Below the pieces are notes generated by a model. That model made no database searches. It was given only the letters and a program-made list of their open reading frames with translations, and was not told where the DNA came from. Made by a program: the position numbers and the translations under genes. Positions 50,922-56,632 of a DNA stretch of 64,000 bases are shown here, piece by piece. The number at the start of each line of letters is the position of its first letter. Position 1 is the stretch's first letter. Source of the DNA: CAYNWK01 sp964400875 (lineage in GTDB: Bacteria > Chloroflexota > Anaerolineae > Anaerolineales > UBA4823); contig CAYNWK010000003.1 of the NCBI GenBank assembly GCA_964400875.1, forward strand, positions 36,890 through 100,889, written 5' to 3'.

Positions 50922-50936
50922 TCGAGCGCCGCTCGA
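50922..50936. promoter_or_regulatory. perfect 15-bp palindrome near the LysM/LTD promoter
   Basis: TCGAGCGCCGCTCGA, 15 nt before the minus-strand start at 50906. A possible TTGTCC-16-TATGAT promoter (50965-50938, minus strand) lies beside it, so it may be an operator or an mRNA 5' hairpin. Confidence 0.4.
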
Positions 50937-50983
50937 ATCATAGCATATTCTCGCCGTACGGACAATCCAATGGATGATCCGAA

Positions 50984-51012
50984 TTGACTTCCAACCTGAT
51001 TGCCGCTACAAT
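50984..51012 (+). promoter_or_regulatory. strong promoter giving a leaderless NYN mRNA
   Basis: TTGACT, 17-nt spacer, TACAAT; ATG 51020 is 7 nt after the -10 box, so transcription should start at or beside the ATG. No Shine-Dalgarno. Confidence 0.8.
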
Positions 51013-51019
51013 CACCGCC

Positions 51020-51496
51020 ATGCCCTACCTGATCGACGGTCATAACCTGATCCCTAAAGCCGGCCTCTCCCTGGGGGCCATCGACGATGAAGAGCAGCTG
51101 ATCCTGCTGTTGCAAGAATTCTGCCGACGCAGCCGCAAAAACGTGGAAGTTTTCTTCGACAACGCCCCGCCGGGGGAGCAGCGCGTCCAGAGCTACGGGC
51201 GGGTCAAGGCGCGCTTCGTCCGCCATGGACTAACCGCTGACCGAGCGATCCAACGCCGACTGGCTACCCTGGGACGCGCTGGGCGCAACTGGACCGTGGT
51301 CAGCTCGGACCACGCTGTGCAAGCCTCGGCGCGCGCGGCCCGGGCCAGCATCGTCTCCTCCGAGCAGTTCGCCCTGGACCTGCGCGAAGCCCTGGAGGCT
51401 GAAAGCAGGGTTGAGCGCGACGAGAAGGCCCCGATGAGTCCGGACGAGCTGGAAGAATGGCTGGCGCTCTTCGAGGACGGCGATTCAGACAACTAG
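51020..51496 (+). CDS. NYN domain (YacP/Rae1-like) predicted RNase
   Basis: 158 aa from ATG 51020. MPYLIDGHNLIPKAGLSL has the first acidic site (D-G-H-N), followed by VEVFFDNAPPG and VVSSDHAVQASARAARASIVSSEQFA with later Asp residues, the pattern of PIN-like NYN endoribonucleases such as YacP. The C-terminal helix (EAESRVERDEKAPMSPDELEEWLALFEDGD) is acidic. The mRNA is probably leaderless. Palindrome copy H follows its stop. Confidence 0.88.
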   Translation: MPYLIDGHNLIPKAGLSLGAIDDEEQLILLLQEFCRRSRKNVEVFFDNAPPGEQRVQSYGRVKARFVRHGLTADRAIQRRLATLGRAGRNWTVVSSDHAVQASARAARASIVSSEQFALDLREALEAESRVERDEKAPMSPDELEEWLALFEDGDSDN

Positions 51497-51511
51497 TAAG
51501 CCTTAAATAGG

Positions 51512-51605
51512 TAGGAGATACGCAGTTCGCCGGGAAAATGGGGGTGTTGGGGCGGGTCTCGCCTGCCTATACACCCCACTTCTTCCATCAAGTGTGCGAG
51601 ACCTA
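51512..51605 (+). repeat. dispersed palindromic element, copy H
   Basis: Left end TAGGAGATACGCAGTTCGCC, right end CCATCAAGTGTGCGAGACCTA. Centre TGTTGGGGCGGG / CCTGCCTATACA. It lies 15 nt after the NYN stop. Confidence 0.88.
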
Positions 51606-51930
51606 ATAGGATAAATTCTGTCTAATTTCTAATCTTATTTTAATGTATGCGCGCGATCGGATCGGGTATAGTTAAATCACTGACACCTACCCTCCCTTTT
51701 ACTGGTATATCAGGTGTCTGACCACCGGGTGCATAAAGCCGTTCGCGTCCCCCCGTGTTACGACTTTCCGGTGGCCCTCCTTAGATTGCCGGACGTGTCC
51801 CCCCCACGTCCGGCGCTTTGTTTAATCTCAGTACTGATCTAGATTCGAGCGCCTGAAACCATTCACCGGCTGGAGCCATAGATCGATTTGCTCCGGCTGC
51901 TTCGTAAGCGCGTTTCGTACCGATCCTGGA
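51606..51930 (+). other. 325-bp intergenic stretch with three stacked hairpins, possible small RNA
   Basis: After copy H the sequence is AT-rich, then folds: hairpin 1 GACACCT / AGGTGTC (51682-51718), hairpin 2 CCACCGG / CCGGTGG (51722-51774), hairpin 3 GCCGGACGTG / CACGTCCGGC (51788-51814) followed by GCTTTGTTT, a weak terminator. A possible -10 TATAGT is at 51667. No ORF is seen. A small RNA or mobile-element ends are both possible. Confidence 0.4.
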
Positions 51931-51939
51931 GAAAATGGC

Positions 51940-51948
51940 TGGTAAACT
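51940..51948 (+). promoter_or_regulatory. extended -10 of the DUF5946 gene
   Basis: TGGTAAACT, identical to the box at 10299; 10 nt before ATG 51959 and no ribosome site. Predicted near-leaderless. Confidence 0.5.
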
Positions 51949-51958
51949 AGACGGGTAA

Positions 51959-52426
51959 ATGAAAAATTCTTGCCCCGAATGCGGCGCGATGCTCCCCGAG
52001 GGCGGCGCTTGCATAGATAACTTTTACGACTTGTTATACTTGGAGGCCGAGGCAGCTGCCGTAGGAGATGAAACCCTGGGCGAAGGAGACCAGGTCGCGC
52101 ACTTCTACGCGGTCAGCGCCTATGTTTTGCAGCATCCGGAGGGTATGAACTATTCCCCCGAAGCGCTCTCCGGTTTACGCCGGGCGCTCGCCGATCACCT
52201 GGCCGGGCGCGCCTCCCTGGAGGCGGTGCGGCGCCAGGTGCGTAACGCCGCCCAGGGCCCAGCCCGGGTCACCCGCCGAGACCCTGAACTGCCGGTGCGC
52301 TGGCCGGTCGAGAACTGGCCGATGACCGTCGCCGACCTGCTCGCCGGCGGCGTCGAGGGCTACGCCGGGCAGGCAGCCGCCTGGGCGGAATCCGTATTGC
52401 AAACCCTGGATCAAACTGCCCCTTGA
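51959..52426 (+). CDS. DUF5946 family protein
   Basis: 155 aa. It starts MKNSCPECGAMLPEGGACIDNFYDLLYLEAEAAAVGDETLGEGDQVAHFYAVSAYVLQHPEGM. A CPECG knuckle plus a later Cys and the H-F-Y-A-V-S-x-Y-x-L-Q-H-P segment are how I recognise DUF5946, a family common in Chloroflexota with no known function. Cys and His residues suggest metal binding. Probably leaderless (see 51940). Confidence 0.75.
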   Translation: MKNSCPECGAMLPEGGACIDNFYDLLYLEAEAAAVGDETLGEGDQVAHFYAVSAYVLQHPEGMNYSPEALSGLRRALADHLAGRASLEAVRRQVRNAAQGPARVTRRDPELPVRWPVENWPMTVADLLAGGVEGYAGQAAAWAESVLQTLDQTAP

Positions 52427-52542
52427 CGGTTGATTTTTATCCACGAATGCCACGAATGGGATAAATTCTGGTTTTATCCGTGCAATCTGCGAAATCTGTT
52501 GATCAACCTAACAACCTCCGGAGGCCGTAAAGGACATAATAC

Positions 52543-53073
52543 ATGACCCACCCCCAGACGATCGTGCTGGAGACCGATAGGCTGGTCCTCCGGCGCCTGA
52601 CCCATGAGGACCTGGACGCGCTGTACGCCCTGTACCGCGATCCCGATGTCAGGAAATATTTTCCTGAAGGCACCTTGAACTATGAGGAGACCCTGGAAGA
52701 GCTGGACTGGTTCATCGATGTCTATTATGCGAAGTACGGCTACGGCCTGTGGGCGACCATTTACAAAGAGACCGGCGAGTTCATCGGCCGCTGCGGCCTG
52801 ATCCCGTGGACGTTGGAAGGGCGCTCCGAAATCGAGGTGGCCTACATGCTTGCCAAGGAGTACTGGGGACAGGGCCTGGGCACGGAAGCCGCCCAGGCGA
52901 TCCTCGATTACGGGTTCGAACAATTGGGTTTTGACCGCTTGATCTGCCTGATCGACGCTGACAACCAGGCTTCGATCGGGGTGGCGGAAAAGATCGGCAT
53001 GCACTTTGAAAAAGAGATCGTCGACGACAAAGGGCCGGCGATGATGTATTCTCGCGCCAGGTCTTCTATGTGA
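52543..53073 (+). CDS. GNAT acetyltransferase, RimJ/RimL type
   Basis: 176 aa. IVLETDRLVLRRLTHEDLDALYALYRDPDVRKYFPEGT is the classic RimJ/L opening, and EIEVAYMLAKEYWGQGLGTEAAQAILDYGFEQLGFDRLICLIDADNQASIGVAEKIGM contains the acetyl-CoA pyrophosphate loop (Q-G-L-G-T). Substrate unknown: N-terminal protein acetylation or small-molecule modification. The next two genes form a compact cluster with it. Confidence 0.92.
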   Translation: MTHPQTIVLETDRLVLRRLTHEDLDALYALYRDPDVRKYFPEGTLNYEETLEELDWFIDVYYAKYGYGLWATIYKETGEFIGRCGLIPWTLEGRSEIEVAYMLAKEYWGQGLGTEAAQAILDYGFEQLGFDRLICLIDADNQASIGVAEKIGMHFEKEIVDDKGPAMMYSRARSSM

Positions 53074-53085
53074 CAGGACTAGTGT

Positions 53086-53391
53086 ATGTATGCGATGTGT
53101 GGAAAACTTGTCGCCCGGAGCGGCGCACGCGACCAATTGATCGACGTCTTGACCCGCGCGGCGCAGGTCGTGGCTGGACTGCCCGACTGCCGGCAGTACC
53201 TGGTGAGCGAAGACCTGGCCGAGGAAGACGCCGTCTGGGTGTTTGAGGTCTGGGAGGATAAGGCCTCCCACGACGCCTCGCTGGATGACGAGCGAGTCCA
53301 ATTGCTGATCGCTGGCGGCAGGCCGCTGATGGACGCGCCGCCGGAGGGCGCCGAGTTGAACCTCGTCGGCGGGTATGGGCTCGATCGGTGA
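53086..53391 (+). CDS. antibiotic biosynthesis monooxygenase (ABM/YgiN-like) domain protein
   Basis: 101 aa, MYAMCGKLVARSGARDQLIDVLTRAAQVVAGLPDCRQYLVSEDLAEEDAVWVFEVWEDKASHDASLDDERVQLLIAGGRPLMDAPPEG. The ferredoxin-like ABM fold is seen as a G-K-L-x-A-x-x-G-x-R-D-x-L opening, C-x-x-Y and E-V-W-x-D-K-x-x-H-x-x-S-L. Family members are dimeric quinol oxidases/monooxygenases without a cofactor, or only structural relatives. It overlaps the next gene's upstream region, and follows the GNAT by 12 nt. Confidence 0.8.
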   Translation: MYAMCGKLVARSGARDQLIDVLTRAAQVVAGLPDCRQYLVSEDLAEEDAVWVFEVWEDKASHDASLDDERVQLLIAGGRPLMDAPPEGAELNLVGGYGLDR

Positions 53392-53416
53392 ACGTCTACA
53401 GTTTGGAGAGGCGCTG

Positions 53417-53893
53417 ATGAAGGGCGCCGTCCAGTTACGAGATATCCAGCAAAGCGATCTGCCGATCTTCTACGAACACCAGCTGGACCCGGACGCCACG
53501 CGAATGGCTGCCTTTCCGTCCAGGGACAGGGAGGCTTTCATAGCCCATTGGAACAAGATCCTGGGCGACGGGACGATCCTCAAAAAGACCATCCTCTACG
53601 AGGGACAGGTTGCCGGCAACCTGGTATGCTTCGGAGAACCCGCCGAACGCATGGTCGGCTATTGGGTTGGTAAGTCTTTCTGGGGGAAGGGGATCGCCAC
53701 CCAGGCGTTGGCGGCCTTCCTGGAGATCGTCAAGGAGCGCCCGCTCTTCGCCCACGCCGCCAAACACAACCTCGCCTCCCTGCGGGTCCTGGAGAAATGC
53801 GGGTTCACGCCGATCGGCGAGGCGAGCGAACCGGTTGAAGGCGGCGAGCCGATGGAGGAAATTATTCTCGTGCTGGGAGCAAGCGAACGATAA
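53417..53893 (+). CDS. GNAT acetyltransferase
   Basis: 158 aa from ATG 53417, with GGAGAGG 6 nt upstream (an in-frame codon at 53375 lies inside the ABM gene). VQLRDIQQSDLPIFYEHQLDPDATRMAAFPSRDREAFIAHWNKIL is a GNAT opening; the acetyl-CoA loop is VGKSFWGKGIATQALAAFLEIV, then FAHAAKHNLASLRVLEKCGFTPIGE. Substrate not known. Second GNAT in the cluster. Confidence 0.9.
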   Translation: MKGAVQLRDIQQSDLPIFYEHQLDPDATRMAAFPSRDREAFIAHWNKILGDGTILKKTILYEGQVAGNLVCFGEPAERMVGYWVGKSFWGKGIATQALAAFLEIVKERPLFAHAAKHNLASLRVLEKCGFTPIGEASEPVEGGEPMEEIILVLGASER

Positions 53894-53919
53894 ACCTTCG
53901 AATTGAACAGGAGATGACG

Positions 53920-54363
53920 ATGGAATTGCCAGAGTATATTTCGAAACAAGAAGTCCAGCAGGTATGCCGGGAGTTGGGCATTCGCGATTGGACCGCGCTC
54001 ACTGAGCCGGAGGTCACCCTGGAAGAGGCGCAGAGCATCCAGGCGGAGGTGGGCGCGGAGGCATCCGAGATCCCCCTCGAATCGTTCCGCCAGGGCCTGG
54101 AAGTCGAATTGGAGCACGGCGTGGTATTTCCCGACGCCAACGTGACCAACAACCACCCAATCCTGACCGGGAAGATCGTTCTGGCGCATCTCAAAGAGAC
54201 CCTGGATTACTACCAGCGCCTCGAAGTAGCCGAGCTGGAGGGCGACCTGATGAAGGCGGTGGCTAAAGACGACCGTGAGGCGCTGATGCGTAAGTTTCAA
54301 CAGCTGATCGTCGCTCGAGCAAACTTGCGATCCCAGGAGGCGGCGCAGTTAATGGAGCAGTGA
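53920..54363 (+). CDS. DUF5661 family protein
   Basis: 147 aa. ATG 53920 is preferred: AGGAG sits 7 nt upstream, while ATG 53914 is directly on the ribosome site. The core FRQGLEVELEHGVVFPDANVTNNHPILTGKIVLAHLKETLDYYQRLEVAELEG is the DUF5661 signature (E-L-E-H-G...N-V-T-N-x-x-P-x-x-T-x-K-I-x-x-A-H-L-x-E). Helical, soluble. Function unknown. Confidence 0.82.
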   Translation: MELPEYISKQEVQQVCRELGIRDWTALTEPEVTLEEAQSIQAEVGAEASEIPLESFRQGLEVELEHGVVFPDANVTNNHPILTGKIVLAHLKETLDYYQRLEVAELEGDLMKAVAKDDREALMRKFQQLIVARANLRSQEAAQLMEQ

Positions 54364-54426
54364 GGCTCGAAGCCTCCCTACACCTGAACCTGAGCCTGTT
54401 CTAAATTGCCGGGGCCAGGTTAACGA

Positions 54427-54460
54427 GCAAGCGGCGGGGCACTCGCTGCCCGCCGCTTGC
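54427..54460. repeat. hairpin between convergent genes
   Basis: GCAAGCGGCGGG / CCCGCCGCTTGC, a perfect 12-bp stem with a 10-nt loop, no T-run. It separates the DUF5661 and DUF5667 genes and could weaken read-through. Confidence 0.65.
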
Positions 54461-54505
54461 TGCCGTCGATCCAGGGGATTACCCCCGATCAACCAGGTAG
54501 TTTGG

Positions 54506-55708
54506 CTACGGTTTTCCGCCGTTCCCGCCACCGTTGCCCCCCGACTCATTCGGGTTGTTCTGCCCGCCTGGACTGTTTTGTTGCCCGTCCTCTTTCTGGG
54601 TGCAGTCTCCCGTGCATTCGCCTGCGCCAGGCCCCTGGCCGTACTGCTCTCCCGACCCGTCCTCAGGACCGTCGCCTTCGCCAGGCCCCGGGCCGTATTG
54701 CTCACCGGACCCATCTTCAGGACCATCGCCTGCTCCGGGACCGGGACCGTAGTGGTTGCCCGGGCCGTCGCTGGGGCCAGGACCGTATTGCTCGCCCTCG
54801 CAGTCCTCCGTGCAGTCGCCTGGTCCTGGGCCGTATTGCTCGCCGGACCCGTCCTCCGGGCTCTCTCCCGGCCCTGGGCCGTAGCCGGACTCAGGGGCGT
54901 TCTCGGTTCCGTGGCGATAATGCTGTTGGAATTGCAGAGGGTCCTCTATGCCAGCCTCCACCAACCTGAGCCGCTCGCGCAGCCGGGCCTGCACCTGTGC
55001 CATCAGCGGGGTAGATTCGTCCGGGCTGTGCTGGCGTAACCGGGTCATCAACCGGTCCTGGGCCTGCAAACGATCGCGTATGCGCAGCAGCACAGGTTCC
55101 AGGTCAGCGCCGGTTTGTTCGGCCGCCAACGCCAGGGCAAGATCCATCTGGCGCTGCCAACGCTCGGCGACTTGCGCCGGCACCTGGAGTCCACCCTCCA
55201 CCAGGCCAACCATTTCAAGCATGCGGCGGTGGGCGAAGCTCAACGCCAGGTCGAGCTGTGAAGATGGCGCGGAGGCCAGTTCCAGGCGCAGGTCTTCGCT
55301 CCAGGTCTTGACCGGGTAGAGCGGCTCATCCGGCAGGCTCTCCTGGGCGGCGAAGACCGTCGCGCCCGCACCGCCGAAGAGCAAGGTCAGGCTGAGGAGG
55401 ATGGTGGCTAAAGTTGGTATCATGGCAAAGCGCTCCTTCTGTATGGGTGGTTGGACGATTCGTTCGATCCACCCTTTAAGACGCTTTACCGGGCCGGTTG
55501 TTATGGCCTGTTCTATCCGAGCTGGCTGATCCGGCTTAGCCGCCAAACCTGCCCGAGCACGAGTAGCCTGGGCCGCTGCGGCTGCCTGAATCAGGAACTG
55601 CTCCCGGCCGCGGGCCGCCTTCTGCGGATCGCGGGGCGGAACCTGGCGCAATCCACCCAGCGCATGAATGATCTCGGCTTCAAAGGGGTCCCTGGCGTCC
55701 GGATTCAT
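54506..55708 (-). CDS. DUF5667 membrane protein paired with ECF sigma factor (anti-sigma-like)
   Basis: 400 aa. Cytoplasmic N-terminus (1-95), one helix (MIPTLATILLSLTLLFGGAGATVFAAQ), then the DUF5667 domain ESLPDEPLYPVKTWSEDLRLELASAPSSQLDLALSFAHRRMLEMVGLVEGG. The last ~130 residues are low-complexity: repeats of about 15-20 aa built on EQYGPGPG and DGPEDGSG, with three Cys pairs (DCTEDC, ECTGDC), ending in GNGGGNGGKP. Its ATG overlaps the sigma-factor stop. By position and membrane layout it probably controls the sigma factor, but no classical zinc anti-sigma motif (HxxxCxxC) is seen. Confidence 0.8.
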   Translation of the reverse strand: MNPDARDPFEAEIIHALGGLRQVPPRDPQKAARGREQFLIQAAAAAQATRARAGLAAKPDQPARIEQAITTGPVKRLKGWIERIVQPPIQKERFAMIPTLATILLSLTLLFGGAGATVFAAQESLPDEPLYPVKTWSEDLRLELASAPSSQLDLALSFAHRRMLEMVGLVEGGLQVPAQVAERWQRQMDLALALAAEQTGADLEPVLLRIRDRLQAQDRLMTRLRQHSPDESTPLMAQVQARLRERLRLVEAGIEDPLQFQQHYRHGTENAPESGYGPGPGESPEDGSGEQYGPGPGDCTEDCEGEQYGPGPSDGPGNHYGPGPGAGDGPEDGSGEQYGPGPGEGDGPEDGSGEQYGQGPGAGECTGDCTQKEDGQQNSPGGQNNPNESGGNGGGNGGKP

Positions 55709-56256
55709 GAAAAAACCTCGCTTTCAGGGATCAATAAGCGCCTCAAGGCGTTCAACCCCCGGTGCTGCAAGGCGCGCACCGCGCCTTCATTTTTGTTCAG
55801 CGCTCTGGCGATCTCCCCATGCCCCCAGCCTTCAAGATACCGGAGTACGATCACCTGGCGTTGATCGGCGGTCAGCCGGGCCAGCGCAGCCCGGACCTGT
55901 TCCCGCTCAGAGGCCTCCTGGATTGTTTTGGACGGGTTCTCGTCCGGACCGGCGTGCAGGTCCGCTTTCAGCGGCAGAGACGGCGCCGGGCCGCGCCGGT
56001 ACAGGTCGCTGACCCAGTTGTGCGCCACCCGGTACAGGTAGGCGCGCAGATATTGGCGCGGCCCCTTGCCCTCTTTGAAGGCATGCAGCAAGCGGCTAAA
56101 AGTCTCCGCCACGCACTCTTCCGCCAGGTCGGCGTCGCCGAGCAGGCGCATAGCGTACCGGTAGAGCTCCGGGCTGTACCGGTCGTAGATTTCGACCAGC
56201 GCCTCATCCTCAAAGCGCTGCGCGCGCGGCAGTAAGTCTGCTGCAGATGCCATCAT
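55705..56256 (-). CDS. ECF RNA polymerase sigma factor
   Basis: 183 aa from ATG 56256 (or 56253). Sigma-2: FEDEALVEIYDRYSPELYRYAMRLLGDADLAEECVAETFSRLLHAF, with the DPELYRYAMRLLGDADLAEE-like core binding the -10. Sigma-4: RLTADQRQVIVLRYLEGWGHGEIARALNKNEGAVRALQHRGLNALRRLL, a helix-turn-helix. No extra C-terminal domain. Coupled to the DUF5667 gene by an ATGA overlap, which suggests a shared signalling pair; the target regulon is not visible in the window. Confidence 0.92.
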   Translation of the reverse strand: MMASAADLLPRAQRFEDEALVEIYDRYSPELYRYAMRLLGDADLAEECVAETFSRLLHAFKEGKGPRQYLRAYLYRVAHNWVSDLYRRGPAPSLPLKADLHAGPDENPSKTIQEASEREQVRAALARLTADQRQVIVLRYLEGWGHGEIARALNKNEGAVRALQHRGLNALRRLLIPESEVFS

Positions 56257-56312
56257 CACTTGATTAGACGCCGGAAATCCGCTATGGTTACGGCTTGGGG
56301 TAAGTTTTAAGG

Positions 56313-56406
56313 TTAAAGCGCACGCGGTTGGTGGGAGGGGTGGGTGTTTGGTCTGGCGCAGCTCTCCTAACATCCACGATTCTTTCATAAATCGCGTAAC
56401 TTTTAA
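56313..56406 (+). repeat. dispersed palindromic element, copy K (degenerate)
   Basis: Left arm TTAAAGCGCACGCGGTT, right arm AATCGCGTAACTTTTAA; the centre GGGTGTTTGG...CTAACATCC keeps the family core with changes. Between the sigma factor and the large secreted gene. Confidence 0.6.
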
Positions 56407-56548
56407 GGGGCGCGTTACGTTTTACAGGATAGACAAATTAAGCCGTCAAAATTGGTAAAAATAGGTAAAATTAGCGCAAGAGACAATTACGCATCTCTGG
56501 CTGAACGGGGGGTCAGGGATCATTCAGCCCTTCCTTCGATCATCAACC

Positions 56549-56632
56549 AAGGAGGTGAACGCTAAACAATGCTCTTCAGCTTGGCTCCCCATTAACCTCA
56601 ATAATAAACCGACTTTCAAGAGGAGAATCGTA
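56549..56632 (+). promoter_or_regulatory. leader with displaced perfect Shine-Dalgarno
   Basis: AAGGAGGTGA (56549-56558) lies 84 nt before the likely start. An ATG 13 nt downstream opens an 8-codon ORF (MLFSLAPH, 56569-56595). A CCCTTCCTT at 56528-56536 could pair with AAGGAGG and hide it. A second ribosome site AGAGGAG precedes ATG 56633. The layout matches 26327-26416, including spacing (86 and 84 nt) and the ACAAT that follows the first site. Confidence 0.45.
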
